Assembly: GCF_014646235.1 (NCBI RefSeq) | Contig: NZ_BMNB01000007.1 | Location: 62,001-126,000, forward strand | Direction: 5' to 3' | Source of the DNA: Micromonospora sonchi | GTDB taxonomy: Bacteria > Actinomycetota > Actinomycetes > Mycobacteriales > Micromonosporaceae | DNA length: 64,000 bases | Shown: positions 19,259 to 29,777 of the stretch, one piece after another | Position numbering within the stretch: the stretch's first letter is position 1 | Layout of the letters: each line of letters begins with the position of its first letter | Made by a program: the position numbers and the translations under genes | The notes under the pieces: generated by a model | Database searches by the model: none | Seen by the model: the letters and a program-made list of their open reading frames with translations, nothing else | Told to the model about the DNA's origin: nothing

Positions 19259-19912
19259 GTGACCACCTCCACCGCCCTGCTCCTGGCCGACCTGGCCGGC
19301 GTTGCGGTCTTCGCCGCCTCGGGTGCCTCCGCGGCGGTGGCCAAACGGCTCGACCTGTTCGGTGTCGTCTTCGTCGGCTTCGTCGCCGCTCTCGGCGGCG
19401 GGATCGTCCGGGATCTCGTGATCGGCGAGGTTCCGCCGCTGGCCTTCGCCGACTGGCGGTACGCGGCCACCGCCGCGGTGATCGCAGCGGCGATCTTCTG
19501 GCTGCACCCGCAGTTCGCCCGGCTGCGCGCCACCGTGCTGGTGCTGGACGCGGCCGGGCTCGGCCTGTTCACCGTCACCGGCACTCTCAAGGCTCTCGAC
19601 GCCCAGGTGCCGCCGGTCGGTGCCGGCCTGATCGGCATGATCACCGCGATCGGTGGCGGGCTCGGTCGGGACCTGCTGACCGGCGAGATCCCGGTGGTGC
19701 TGCGGCGGGAGATCTACGCTGTCGCGGCGCTCGCCGGCGCGATCCTGGTGGTGCTGCTGAACGGCCTCGGGCACGCCGGGCCGATCCCGCTCACCGCTGC
19801 GGCGATGCTGGTCTTCGGCGTACGCCTGGTGGCCCTGCGCCGGCGCTGGTCGGCGCCGGTGCCGCCGCTGCGGCCGCCGGGCACCGGCGCCCCCGGGCCG
19901 CCACCGGAGTGA
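19259..19912 (+). CDS. Trimeric intracellular cation channel (TRIC/UPF0126) family membrane protein
   Basis: The 217-residue protein has the internally duplicated three-helix repeat of bacterial TRIC channels plus a seventh helix. The two conserved glycine-rich turns are LGGGIVRDLVIGEVPPLAF and IGGGLGRDLLTGEIPVVLR. Bacterial TRIC homologues form homotrimers permeable to monovalent cations; the physiological role here is not known. The GTG start lacks a ribosome-binding site and has a -10-like TAGCCT immediately upstream. Confidence 0.85.
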   Translation: MTTSTALLLADLAGVAVFAASGASAAVAKRLDLFGVVFVGFVAALGGGIVRDLVIGEVPPLAFADWRYAATAAVIAAAIFWLHPQFARLRATVLVLDAAGLGLFTVTGTLKALDAQVPPVGAGLIGMITAIGGGLGRDLLTGEIPVVLRREIYAVAALAGAILVVLLNGLGHAGPIPLTAAAMLVFGVRLVALRRRWSAPVPPLRPPGTGAPGPPPE

Positions 19913-20165
19913 CCTGATCCGCGATCGGTCCGGGCGGAGTGCGGTGCCCGCGCCGGACCGGCGGTGAGCCGGCCCAGTGGTGAACAGCACGGACCGACCC
20001 GGTGTGGCGTCGAGTGGGGGCGCCAGCCGCCGCTGGTTATGCTGAGGCGGCCTTCGCCGCTACCGATGCGCGGAGGCGTTTTCGTGGGCGGCGGCTGGCA
20101 TGCCCCTCGGCCCGGCCCCGCTGCTCGCGGTCGGGACATCGTGCGGTCGGAGAGGAGCCAACCCC

Positions 20166-21893
20166 GTGGCAGCCCGGACGCCGGCGCTCGAGACGTTTCC
20201 ACCTCTACGGGCCTGGCAGCGCAAGGCGATGGTGGAGTACCTGCGCCGGCGTAGCGAGGACTTCACCGCGGTCGCCACGCCTGGCGCCGGCAAGACCACC
20301 TTCGCCCTGCGGATCGCCGCCGAGCTGCTCGCCGACGGCACCATCGAGGCGGTCACCGTGGTCGCGCCCACCGAGCACCTGAAGAACCAGTGGGCGGAAG
20401 CGGCGGCCCGGGTCGGCATCCAACTCGACGCGGCGTTCCGCAACGCCGACCTGCACTCCTCGGCCGACTTCCACGGCGCCGTGGTCACCTACGCCCAGGT
20501 CGGGATGGCGCCACAGGTGCACCGGCGGCGCACCATGACCCGACGGACCCTGGTCATCCTGGATGAGATCCACCACGCCGGCGACTCGCGTACCTGGGGC
20601 GACGGGGTCAAGGCGGCCTTCGAGCCCGCGGTACGCCGGCTGATGCTGACCGGTACCCCGTTCCGCTCCGACGACAATCCCATCCCGTTCGTCAACTATG
20701 AGCGCGGCGGGGACGGCCTGCTCCGGTCCCGGGCCGACTCGGTGTACGGGTACGCCGACGCCCTGCGTGACGGGGTTGTGCGGCCGGTGCTGTTCCTGGC
20801 GTACTCGGGGGAGACCCGGTGGCGTACCAACGCCGGGGAGGAGCTGGCGGCCCGGCTGGGCGAGCCGATGACGCAGGATCTGGTCGCGCAGGCCTGGCGT
20901 ACCGCCCTGGACCCGGCGGGCGACTGGATGCCGCAGGTGCTCCGGGCCGCCGACGCCCGGCTGACGGTGCTGCGTGAGGCCGGCATGCCCGACGCGGGTG
21001 GCCTGGTCATCGCCACCGACCAGCAGACGGCCCGCTCGTACGCCAAGCTCATCGAGCAGGTCGCCGGGGAGAAGGCCGCCGTGGTGCTCTCCGACGACGT
21101 GGGCGCCTCGGCCCGGATCGCGACGTTCGCGGCATCTGAGCAACGCTGGCTGGTTGCGGTGCGGATGGTGTCCGAGGGCGTCGACATCCCGCGGCTGGCC
21201 GTCGGTGTCTACGCGACCAGTGCCAGCACCCCGCTGTACTTCGCGCAGGCGATCGGGCGGTTCGTCCGGGCCCGGCGACCCGGGGAGACCGCGTCGGTCT
21301 TCCTGCCCAGCGTGCCGCACCTGCTCGGGCTGGCCAGCGAGATGGAGACCGAGCGGGACCACGTGCTGGGCAAGCCGTCCGACCGGGAGGGCTTCGACGA
21401 CGACCTGCTGGAGCGGGCCCAGCGCGACGACCAGGCCAGCGGCGAGTTGGAGAAGCGTTTCGCCGCGCTGTCCGCCACCGCCGAGCTGGATCAGGTGATC
21501 TTCGACGGTGCATCCTTCGGCACGGCGGCTCAGGCGGGTACGCCCGAGGAGGAGGAGTACCTGGGCCTGCCGGGGCTGCTCACCTCCGAGCAGGTGGCGG
21601 CGCTGCTGTCCAAGCGGCAGGCCGAGCAGTTGGCCGCCCAGCGGCGCCGGGCCGCCGAGCGACAGTCCGAGCCGTCTCCGGCGGCGGCCGCACCGGCACC
21701 GATGAGCGCCGCTCAGCGCCGAGTGGCGCTACGCCGTCAACTCAACGCCCTGGTGGCCGCCCAGCACCATCGCACCGGCCAGCCGCACGGCAAGATCCAC
21801 GCGGAGCTGCGTCGCCTCTGCGGTGGCCCCCCCAGCGCCCAGGCCACCATCGAGCAACTGGAAGAGCGCATAGCCACCGTCCAAACCCTCTGA
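20166..21893 (+). CDS. Superfamily II DNA/RNA helicase (XPB/DEAD-like)
   Basis: The 575-residue protein has Walker A TPGAGKTTF (about 36-44), the DEIH box at LVILDEIHHAG, motif III LTGTPFRSD, and motif VI QAIGRFVRARR. A basic, Ala- and Gln-rich C-terminal tail (about 500-575) follows. The arrangement resembles XPB-like and type III restriction-type helicases; no nuclease or methylase domain is attached. GTG at 20166, preceded by GGAGAGGAG, is my start. The 253-base interval upstream shows TATGCT at about 20038 as a possible -10 but no other gene. Confidence 0.88.
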   Translation: MAARTPALETFPPLRAWQRKAMVEYLRRRSEDFTAVATPGAGKTTFALRIAAELLADGTIEAVTVVAPTEHLKNQWAEAAARVGIQLDAAFRNADLHSSADFHGAVVTYAQVGMAPQVHRRRTMTRRTLVILDEIHHAGDSRTWGDGVKAAFEPAVRRLMLTGTPFRSDDNPIPFVNYERGGDGLLRSRADSVYGYADALRDGVVRPVLFLAYSGETRWRTNAGEELAARLGEPMTQDLVAQAWRTALDPAGDWMPQVLRAADARLTVLREAGMPDAGGLVIATDQQTARSYAKLIEQVAGEKAAVVLSDDVGASARIATFAASEQRWLVAVRMVSEGVDIPRLAVGVYATSASTPLYFAQAIGRFVRARRPGETASVFLPSVPHLLGLASEMETERDHVLGKPSDREGFDDDLLERAQRDDQASGELEKRFAALSATAELDQVIFDGASFGTAAQAGTPEEEEYLGLPGLLTSEQVAALLSKRQAEQLAAQRRRAAERQSEPSPAAAAPAPMSAAQRRVALRRQLNALVAAQHHRTGQPHGKIHAELRRLCGGPPSAQATIEQLEERIATVQTL

Positions 21894-21917
21894 CTCACCC
21901 CGTCCCGCCCCCACCCA

Positions 21918-21994
21918 CCGCGGTCCCACCGCGGTCCCACCGCGGTCCCGCCGCGGTCCTACCGCGGTCCCGCCGCGGTCCTACCGCGGTCCCA
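21918..21994. repeat. Tandem 11-base repeat, seven units
   Basis: The unit CCGCGGTCCCA (variants ending CCG and CTA) is repeated head to tail at 21918, 21929, 21940, 21951, 21962, 21973 and 21984, each with the palindrome CCGCGG. It lies 25 bases after the helicase stop and directly before a GTTGATCATGA hairpin. Confidence 0.9.
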
Positions 21995-21999
21995 CCGGC

Positions 22000-22060
22000 G
22001 TTGATCATGAAGTTAATGCCATGGGCAAGCGCTTTTCTCGGCAATAACCTCATGATCAAC
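22000..22060. repeat. GTTGATCATGA hairpin repeat, copy 2
   Basis: The 21-base arms (22000-22020 and 22040-22060) begin GTTGATCATGAAGTTA and pair with two mismatches around a loop of 19 bases. It lies between the convergent helicase and DUF7455 genes. From 22061 to 22110 there is only G-rich degenerate sequence built of GGCTCGGGGT-type units. Confidence 0.8.
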
Positions 22061-22110
22061 GGCTCGGGGTGGGTCGGGTGGCTCGGGGTGGCTCGGGTGG
22101 GTGGGAAAGA

Positions 22111-22144
22111 CGACCGGAGGCATCCGTTGGGATGCCTCCGGTCG
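22111..22144 (-). terminator. Intrinsic terminator of the DUF7455 gene
   Basis: A perfect 15-base stem (CGACCGGAGGCATCC and its complement) with loop GTTG is followed on the minus strand by TCTTTCCC. It lies 24 bases after the stop codon of the DUF7455 gene. Confidence 0.85.
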
Positions 22145-22167
22145 GGTTATGTTCCGGCTGATGGGTC

Positions 22168-22401
22168 TCAGTTGGCCATCAGGTCGGCGCCGCGCCAGGT
22201 GAATTCCGGGTCCGTCGCGTACCGCACAGTGATCTTCACGAGATCTTCGGCGTACTTGTTCGCGTGGTGTCCGCAGAACACGAGCTCACTACCACCCGCG
22301 AGGGTGATCCGGAGCTTGCCGGCGGCATTGCAGCGGTCGCACCGTTCATCGGCGGCCGGGGGGCTCACCGTCTCGGGCGGCGGCGTGAGGGTCGGGGTCA
22401 T
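22168..22401 (-). CDS. DUF7455 family small Cys-rich protein
   Basis: The 77-residue protein has a Pro/Thr-rich start, then CDRCNAAGKLRITLAGGSELVFCGHHANKYAE. This is a CxxC plus CGHH arrangement likely to bind zinc. The family is widespread in actinobacteria and commonly sits next to the principal sigma-factor gene, as here; its function is unknown. ATG at 22401 is preceded by AGGAGGAAGGCG. The sigma-factor gene ends 243 bases upstream on the same strand. Confidence 0.85.
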   Translation of the reverse strand: MTPTLTPPPETVSPPAADERCDRCNAAGKLRITLAGGSELVFCGHHANKYAEDLVKITVRYATDPEFTWRGADLMAN

Positions 22402-22512
22402 CGCCTTCCTCCTCTGGTCGTCACCGATGAACACTCTCTTCGGTCTTGGTCACCTATCGTGCAACACCCTTGGCGGGCCTCGCCTTCCCTGTGTGCCCTC
22501 GGGGGACCGAGG

Positions 22513-22554
22513 TCACACCTGGCACGGACAGTGTGCCGTGCACCCAGGGTGTCA
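22513..22554 (-). terminator. Probable terminator downstream of sigA
   Basis: An imperfect long stem has an inner perfect part, GCACGG-ACAGTGTG-CCGTGC (22522-22541), and outer arms TCACACCTG and CAGGGTGTCA. It lies about 90 bases after the sigA stop and before the DUF7455 start. Confidence 0.45.
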
Positions 22555-22644
22555 CGTCAATGATCACATTCGGGCAACCGCCTGATCACCATCCGGCGTT
22601 GCCGTCAGGTGATCAAAACGACACGATCTGTTGACGGATGCTGA

Positions 22645-24252
<1,608 letters not shown>

Positions 24253-24533
24253 GAATGACCTTCCGGAGGCGAAGAGCGAGCACGGCCGGATCGTCCGGCG
24301 CAGCGCGGGACACCGTGCCGGGCGATGTGATTAAGGACCTCGTGTCCCCGGTCGGCCGGTGGCCTGGCCGCCCGGGGCGCGTGGGCAGGGCTGAATTGTA
24401 ACGCCGTCTGCGGCGATCGACCCGCGCCGCACGGCTGATCGGTGGTCGAGACCGCCGAATCGGTGTTCCTGTGGACTTTGTAAGGATGATACCCGCGTGG
24501 AACGCGGAAACCCGGCCGCGTGGGAAGGGACGG

Positions 24534-25358
24534 ATGATGGACCACTCGGCGCCCCCGTCGTCGGAACTACTGGAGATCGCGATCGAGGTGGCGCGGGACG
24601 CGGCGGCCACCGCGTACCGGATGCGGGTCGAGGGTGTCTCGGTCGCGGCTACCAAGAGCACCGCCACCGATGTGGTGACCGCGGCTGACCGGGCGGTGGA
24701 GCGCCAGATCACCAAGGCCTTGCGCCGGCTGCGGCCGGCCGACGCCGTGCTGGGCGAGGAGTACGGCATGGCGGAGCGCGGCACGCAGCCGCCGGCGCGG
24801 GTGCGGTGGATCGTCGATCCCATCGACGGCACGGTCAACTACCTGTACGGGCTTGCGCACTGCGCGGTGTCGATCGCCGCGGAGGTGGACGGCGAGGTGG
24901 TGGCGGGTGTGGTCCGCAACATCCACACCGGCGAGGAGTGGACCGCGACCGTCGGCGGCGGCGCCTGGCGGGCTGGTCAGCGGCTGCGCTGCTCCACCGA
25001 ATCCGACCTCGCCCAGGCGCTGGTGGTCACCGGGTTCGGCTACGACCCGCGACGTCGGGCCCACCAGGCCCGGGTGGTGGCGGAGTTGATCGCGCACGTG
25101 CGGGACATCCGTCGGCTCGGTGCCGCCGCCGTCGACCTCTGCCTGGTCGCCGAGGGGCGGGCCGACGCCTACTACGAGAAGGGCCTGGCAGCGTGGGACC
25201 AGGCGGCCGGCGCGCTGGTGGCCGCCGAGGCCGGGCTGCGGATCGGCGGGCTCAAGGGCCTGGCGCCCGGGCCGGACATGGTTGTCGCCGCCCCGCCGGC
25301 ACTGTTCGACCCCCTGCACGACCACCTGGCCCGGTTGGACGCCGCCGGGGGGCCCTGA
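24534..25358 (+). CDS. suhB: Inositol monophosphatase family protein (SuhB-like)
   Basis: The 274-residue protein carries the two metal-binding signatures of the family: WIVDPIDGTVNYLYG (about 98-112) and WDQAAGALVAAEAG (about 222-235), plus GEEYG for the first Glu. It hydrolyses inositol-1-phosphate or related sugar phosphates with magnesium. The position beside sigA matches suhB (Rv2701c) next to sigA (Rv2703) in M. tuberculosis. ATG at 24534 or 24537 follows AAGGGA. The 281 bases shared with divergent sigA hold both promoters and no other gene. Confidence 0.9.
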   Translation: MMDHSAPPSSELLEIAIEVARDAAATAYRMRVEGVSVAATKSTATDVVTAADRAVERQITKALRRLRPADAVLGEEYGMAERGTQPPARVRWIVDPIDGTVNYLYGLAHCAVSIAAEVDGEVVAGVVRNIHTGEEWTATVGGGAWRAGQRLRCSTESDLAQALVVTGFGYDPRRRAHQARVVAELIAHVRDIRRLGAAAVDLCLVAEGRADAYYEKGLAAWDQAAGALVAAEAGLRIGGLKGLAPGPDMVVAAPPALFDPLHDHLARLDAAGGP

Positions 25359-25460
25359 CCCGACCGGCCGATCATCGCCGCGACCGTTCGCCCGGTCAGA
25401 TCGACCCGTTCGGCCGGACGATCCGTCCCGCCGCCGGCCAAGGCGGACCGCTCAGCCCGA

Positions 25461-25994
25461 TCACTTCTCGTTCACCACCGGGCAGGAACCTGGCGGGGCG
25501 ACGGGGGCACCGAGGTCACCGAGGGACTGGTTGACCTCGGTGGTGGTGGCCAACTGCTGGAATTGGTTGCCGAGCACCACCCGGACGACGCCCGCGTCGT
25601 CGTAGCCGGGGTTGTACTCGAGCTTCGCGCGGCCCAGGAAGTACGCCTGCAGCAGGTGCGCCGACCCGACCCCCTGCGGGCCGTAGCGCAGCACCGCCAC
25701 CGCGTCGATCTTCTTCTTCGAGTTGGCGTGCGACACCACCTGGAAGTCGCGGTTGCGAAAGTCGTCGCCGATCACGGCGGCCAGGCCGGGGCGATCCGTG
25801 CCGTTCAGCACCTTGATTTTGACGTCCTTGCGCTCGGGCAGCGTGACGTTGGCGCGCGGCCAGTCGTCGGGGCAGCCTTCCGCGATGCCGGCGTTGCTCT
25901 GGGTGTCCCGAACCAGGGCGACGACCACGAAGACCAGGGCGAGTACCGCCAGCAGGCCGACGGCAACGAGTGCTCGCACTCGCGCAAAGCTCAT
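25461..25994 (-). CDS. LytR C-terminal-domain membrane protein (Cei-like)
   Basis: The 177-residue protein has an N-terminal transmembrane anchor (about 10-28, ALVAVGLLAVLALVFVVVAL). A LytR_C domain follows: VKIKVLNGTDRPGLAAVIGD, VVSHANSKKKID, AVLRYGPQG, and VRVVLGNQFQQL. LytR_C domains are extracytoplasmic and tied to cell-wall integrity. The place between suhB and the DUF4193 gene matches Cei (Rv2700) of M. tuberculosis. The start is ATG at 25994 with GGGGAG nine bases upstream. Confidence 0.85.
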   Translation of the reverse strand: MSFARVRALVAVGLLAVLALVFVVVALVRDTQSNAGIAEGCPDDWPRANVTLPERKDVKIKVLNGTDRPGLAAVIGDDFRNRDFQVVSHANSKKKIDAVAVLRYGPQGVGSAHLLQAYFLGRAKLEYNPGYDDAGVVRVVLGNQFQQLATTTEVNQSLGDLGAPVAPPGSCPVVNEK

Positions 25995-26136
25995 CAGTGC
26001 GCTCCCCGAAGTGGTGGGTGGCGGCGGCCGTCGACGGTGAGGCGTCCCGCCGGCCGTCGGGTACGCCGCTGAGGTTAGCGGTTGTCCGACCGTCGCGTGG
26101 AAACAGTCCGACATGCCGGCGCGCCATCCGATAACC

Positions 26137-26150
26137 GGGTAGTACTACCC
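26137..26150. promoter_or_regulatory. Perfect 14-base palindrome GGGTAGTACTACCC in the LytR_C-DUF4193 divergent region
   Basis: The 416-base interval 25995-26410 has no gene. It holds this palindrome, a GGGAA-CAAC-TTCCC dyad near 26175, and a hairpin at 26283-26319 (GGCGACCTGA paired with TCAGGTGGCC). The palindrome looks like a dimeric regulator site; the hairpin could attenuate transcription toward the DUF4193 gene. Confidence 0.45.
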
Positions 26151-26410
26151 CTATCTTCGTGTCGCCTGAGTCACATTGGGAACAACTTCCCGTCCAGGGG
26201 CGTACATCTCAGCCACGAGGGCGGTATACATGCCTCGCCCAGAGGGGGGGTAGGGTTCCGCGCTCGCCGGGGAAGATCCTCCGGCGACCTGATCCGAGCG
26301 GTCATCGGGTCAGGTGGCCGACACTAGCGGTGGCCGGCCTGCGGAACCGAAACAGCGTCGTCCGGCGTTACAACCGGAAGCGACAACATCGAAATGGGAG
26401 AGTGAAACCG

Positions 26411-26707
26411 ATGGCCACCGACTACGACGCCCCGCGCCGCGACGAGGTCGACCTCGGCGAGGACAGCCTGGAAGAGCTCAAGGCCCGGCGTGTCGACTCG
26501 CAGTCGGGCGCCGTGGATGTCGACGAGGCCGAAGTGGCTGAGAGCTTCGAGTTGCCCGGAGCTGATCTGGCCGACGAGGAACTGACGGTCAAGGTACTGC
26601 CGATGCAGCAGGACGAGTTCCGCTGCGCTCGCTGCTTCCTGGTGCACCATCGCAGCCAGCTGGCCGTCGAGCGCAACGGCGAGTTGATCTGCCGCGAGTG
26701 CGTCTGA
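26411..26707 (+). CDS. DUF4193 family protein
   Basis: The 98-residue acidic protein begins MATDYDAPRRDEVDLGEDSL and ends in a zinc-ribbon-like pair, CARCFLVHHRSQLA then ICRECV. It matches DUF4193 (Rv2699c in M. tuberculosis) in length and in position next to the Cei-like gene. Members are conserved across actinobacteria; the function is not established. GGGAGAG lies upstream of the ATG. Confidence 0.88.
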   Translation: MATDYDAPRRDEVDLGEDSLEELKARRVDSQSGAVDVDEAEVAESFELPGADLADEELTVKVLPMQQDEFRCARCFLVHHRSQLAVERNGELICRECV

Positions 26708-26733
26708 CCGACGGATCGACAACACCGGCACAT

Positions 26734-26760
26734 GCGGCGGCTCCCGGGTGGAGCCGCCGC
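26734..26760 (+). terminator. Stem-loop terminator after the DUF4193 gene
   Basis: A perfect 10-base stem, GCGGCGGCTC and GAGCCGCCGC, with loop CCGGGTG, starts 26 bases after the stop codon. Confidence 0.8.
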
Positions 26761-26851
26761 TGCCCGGCTCGGCGAGCGCCGCGGGGGCCGACCTGATTCA
26801 CTCGTAAGGCAGGCCGCCGTGCCGGCGGTCGTCCAGCCGAGAGGTCGGGAC

Positions 26852-26976
26852 ATGAGCGAGCGTGAGCGAGCGAATCATCGGCTCGGTGCGGTGGTGCCTC
26901 ATGGCGGCACGGAGCGCAGCGGAGTGCCGGCATGAGCGGGCGTGAGCGAGCGAATCATCGGCTCGGTGCGGCATGA
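26852..26976 (+). repeat. ATGA-junction mini-ORF repeat, copies 2 and 3 in tandem
   Basis: Copy 2 (26852-26935) encodes 27 residues (MSERERANHRLGAVV...ERSGVPA). Its TGA overlaps the ATG of copy 3 as ATGA. Copy 3 (26932-26976) is shortened to 14 residues (MSGRERANHRLGAA), and its TGA overlaps the ATG of the next gene as ATGA. The same family lies at 13115-13198 on the minus strand. Confidence 0.8.
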
Positions 26977-27770
26977 GCGAACGTGGTGGTGCCGTGGACG
27001 ATGGCGAGCGTGGTGCGGACCAGTTGGGTGCGACGATCGCGGCGCTGACCGCCGACGGGATCGAGCCGGCCACCCGCCGCCAGCTGCTCGGTCGGCTCGT
27101 CGACCAGGCCCGGGCCCGCGGGGTCCGCGATCTGTTCAAACCGTGGACGGCGCTGCGCTGGATGGTCGAGGCGGTCGCCGAGATCGCCCCCCACGTGCCG
27201 GTCCGTGACCTGGCCACCCTGCGCCGGCACTTTCCCGATCTGGACGGCGAGGCACTGGCCGACCGGCTGGTGCGCAACGCGGCCCGGGCGACCGCGGGAG
27301 TCGGCGCGGCCGGTGGCGGTGCCTCCGCCGTGCAGTGGACGGTCGCGCCGAGCTTGTTGTCCGCGCCGGTCCTGCTCGCGGCCGAGACGGTGGCCGTGGT
27401 GGCGATCGAGCTGAAGCTGACCGGAGAACTGCACGAGGTCTACCGGGCCCCGCTGCCTGCCGGGGGTGCCCAGCGGACGGTGGCCCTGGTGCAGGCCTGG
27501 GCCAACCAACGTGGGGTCAACCCGATGATGCCCGGCGTGGGCGTCGGCGCTGTGCTGGGCACGGCCGCCCGGCGCGAGCTGCGGGAAACCCTGCTGAAGC
27601 GCTTCGGCCGGAACATGACCACGCTGGGCCCGTTCCTCACCGGTGCCGCGGTGGCCAGCTACCTGAACCGGCGGGCGACCCGAACGCTGGCCGACCAGCT
27701 CCGCGCCGATCTGCGTCGGCAGCGGCGCGGCCTGCCGGGTGCTCCACCGGCGCTGCCCGGCGCGCGCTGA
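26973..27770 (+). CDS. Conserved hypothetical protein with hydrophobic centre
   Basis: I do not recognise this 265-residue protein. It starts MSERGGAVDDGERGADQLGA, reading straight out of the repeat element, so its first residues resemble the element peptide. The middle (about 95-150) is Ala/Gly/Val-rich with likely membrane-associated segments around SLLSAPVLLAAETVAVVAIE. The C-terminal part is basic (RRATRTLADQLRADLRRQRRG). A glycine-rich segment, PMMPGVGVGAVLGTAARREL, follows a conserved-looking VQAWANQRG. A membrane-linked role is possible; nothing more can be said from sequence. Confidence 0.65.
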   Translation: MSERGGAVDDGERGADQLGATIAALTADGIEPATRRQLLGRLVDQARARGVRDLFKPWTALRWMVEAVAEIAPHVPVRDLATLRRHFPDLDGEALADRLVRNAARATAGVGAAGGGASAVQWTVAPSLLSAPVLLAAETVAVVAIELKLTGELHEVYRAPLPAGGAQRTVALVQAWANQRGVNPMMPGVGVGAVLGTAARRELRETLLKRFGRNMTTLGPFLTGAAVASYLNRRATRTLADQLRADLRRQRRGLPGAPPALPGAR

Positions 27771-27871
27771 GACGCAAACCGCCGGCTGGCGTACCGGTGC
27801 TGCCGGAGCAGGAGACGGGATGGCGGCGAGAGCCGCCTCGGCGAAAGGGCTGCGCTGCCCCTACGCCGGGA

Positions 27872-28363
27872 TCAGTTCGTGGCCTGCCGGGCGGCCAGGA
27901 TCGCCTCCGCCAGTTCGACCGGGCGCCGCGAGCTGACGACCCAGAACGGGGTGGGATCGGCCGGATCGTCGAGAACCACCTGGACCGCGCCGGAGATCCA
28001 CGGCCGCTGGACCACGAAGGCCAGCGGATCCGCCCCGACGCCGAGCACCTCACGCCGTCCGTCGGCGTCCAACGGGATGGCGTCGGCGACGAACCGGACC
28101 GGCAGCCGGGCGTCGTCGACCCGCAACTCGCCGTCGCTGACCGCGACCCGGATCCGGCCCAGCCACACCAGCGCGCCGATCGCGGCCGGCAGCAGCACCG
28201 CGAACGGCAACCAGGCGCGTACGCCGATTCCGCCCATCCACACCTCGGCGGCGACCAGGGCGGCGGTGGCCAGCCCTGCGAGCCACAACCACCAGGGCAG
28301 GCGGAGCCGCTCGGCGTAGGCCCCGGATGCTGTGGTGGGGGAAGCAGACGGTGACTGGCTCAC
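27872..28363 (-). CDS. DUF3093 family membrane protein
   Basis: The 163-residue protein has two close transmembrane segments near the N-terminus ([20 protein letters not shown] and [19 protein letters not shown]). A soluble beta-rich domain follows with [18 protein letters not shown] and the C-terminal [17 protein letters not shown]. This fits DUF3093, as does the position divergent from dut (Rv2698 beside Rv2697c in M. tuberculosis). GTG at 28363 is the likely start; the ribosome-binding site is weak. Confidence 0.82.
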   Translation of the reverse strand: MSQSPSASPTTASGAYAERLRLPWWLWLAGLATAALVAAEVWMGGIGVRAWLPFAVLLPAAIGALVWLGRIRVAVSDGELRVDDARLPVRFVADAIPLDADGRREVLGVGADPLAFVVQRPWISGAVQVVLDDPADPTPFWVVSSRRPVELAEAILAARQATN

Positions 28364-28450
28364 TCGTGCCAGGGTACGGCGCGGGCTGACCCGGGTACCG
28401 GGCAGGATGGCAGGGTCACCCCCAGCGGAACGGACGAAAGAGGGAAACCC

Positions 28451-28981
28451 GTGACCGACCTGGTGTCCGTGCCGGTCCGGCGGCTCGACCCCGAGCTGCC
28501 GCTGCCGGCGTACGCCCATCCCGGTGACGCCGGCGCCGACCTGGTGGCGGCGGCCGACGTCGAGCTGCCGCCCGGTGGCCGGGCGCTGGTGCCGACCGGC
28601 GTGGCGATCGCGCTGCCCGAGGGGTACGTGGGCCTGGTCCACCCCCGATCGGGGCTCGCGGCCAGACTCGGCGTGACGGTGCTCAACGCGCCCGGTACGG
28701 TCGACGCCGGCTATCGGGGTGAGATCCTGGTCAACCTGATCAATCATGATCGGGCCACGCCGGTGAAGATCTCCCGGGGCGACCGGATCGCGCAACTCGT
28801 TGTGCAGCGAGTGGCGCGGGCCGCGTTCCGGCCGGTGGACGAGTTGCCCGCGTCCGGACGCGGGACCGGCGGCCACGGCTCCACCGGTGGGCACGACGGC
28901 CTGGTGCCGCCGCCGGGGACGGGTGGCACGGACGGACGAGATGGCACCGTGGGTGCGAACAGCGGAGGGTGGACGCAGTGA
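28451..28981 (+). CDS. dut: dUTP diphosphatase
   Basis: The 176-residue protein has all five trimeric dUTPase motifs: [31 protein letters not shown] with the catalytic Asp, [10 protein letters not shown], and the mobile C-terminal arm [13 protein letters not shown] Gly-rich tail of about 35 residues extends past motif V. It hydrolyses dUTP to dUMP and pyrophosphate in the cytoplasm. AGAGGG precedes the GTG. The stop overlaps the next gene as GTGA, so they are cotranslated. Confidence 0.96.
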   Translation: MTDLVSVPVRRLDPELPLPAYAHPGDAGADLVAAADVELPPGGRALVPTGVAIALPEGYVGLVHPRSGLAARLGVTVLNAPGTVDAGYRGEILVNLINHDRATPVKISRGDRIAQLVVQRVARAAFRPVDELPASGRGTGGHGSTGGHDGLVPPPGTGGTDGRDGTVGANSGGWTQ

Positions 28982-29649
28982 TCTTCTCCCGAAAGCGGGC
29001 CGCGGGACGACACGCCCGCGACGAGCGGGCCGCCGAGATGCCCGAGACCGCGGAGGGCGCCGAGGCGTCGCCGGCGGCGCCGGCGCGCGGGCCGTACGAC
29101 GTCACCGAGGCACCCGAGGGCGTGCAGCGACTCGACCTGGGCAGCCTGCAGATCCCCGCGGTGCCCGACGTCGAGGTGCGGGTGCAGGCCGACCCGCAGG
29201 GTGTGATCCAGCAGGTCGTCCTGGTGCACGGACGAAGCGCCCTGCAGGTCGGTGTCTTCGCCGCCCCGCGTAGCGAGGGAATCTGGGACGAGGTGCGCGA
29301 GGAGATCCGCCAGTCGCTGTTCAACGACGGTGCCGCCGCCGAGGAGGTCGCCGGCGAGTACGGCACCGAGCTGCACGCCCGGGTGCGGGGCGAGGACGGC
29401 CCGACCGACCTGCGGTTCGTCGGCGTCGACGGGCCTCGCTGGATGGTCCGCGCGGTGTACCAGGGTGAGGCGGCCACCACCCCGGCTGCGGCCGGCCCGC
29501 TGGCCCGGTGTCTGGACGGGCTGGTCGTCGACCGGGGGATGGAGGCCAAGCCGGTGCGTGAGCCGCTGCCGCTGCGGCTGCCGCGTGAGGCGGATCAGCT
29601 GGGCGACCAGGCGGACGCGAACGCCCCGTCGACCCCTGGTGGCCGCTGA
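28978..29649 (+). CDS. DUF3710 family protein
   Basis: The 223-residue protein begins [20 protein letters not shown] and contains the DUF3710 core [52 protein letters not shown] and [17 protein letters not shown]. The family (Rv2696c in M. tuberculosis) is cytoplasmic, actinobacterial and of unknown function. GTG at 28978 overlaps the dut stop. Genes from dut to DUF3159 run on the same strand with short gaps and probably form one unit. Confidence 0.88.
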   Translation: MIFSRKRAAGRHARDERAAEMPETAEGAEASPAAPARGPYDVTEAPEGVQRLDLGSLQIPAVPDVEVRVQADPQGVIQQVVLVHGRSALQVGVFAAPRSEGIWDEVREEIRQSLFNDGAAAEEVAGEYGTELHARVRGEDGPTDLRFVGVDGPRWMVRAVYQGEAATTPAAAGPLARCLDGLVVDRGMEAKPVREPLPLRLPREADQLGDQADANAPSTPGGR

Positions 29650-29777
29650 TCGCGGTGATCCCGCCGACTGCCGGACCACCGGGACGGCCCCGGTCGGCGT
29701 ACGCTGGCGGGAAGCCGTCCCGGCACCGCCGGGCCCCGGCGCCAGCCGGCCGGTGTGGAGAGGGTGACGCGGAGGTC

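Noticed and set aside
19913..20165. A possible tRNA or small RNA in the GC-rich gap before the helicase gene
   Set aside because: I could not build a cloverleaf or find TTCGA-type T-loop sequence; only a possible -10 and a ribosome-binding site are visible.
21918..22060. CRISPR-like array (short units next to a hairpin)
   Set aside because: The units are contiguous 11-mers with no spacers, and no cas gene is in the window.
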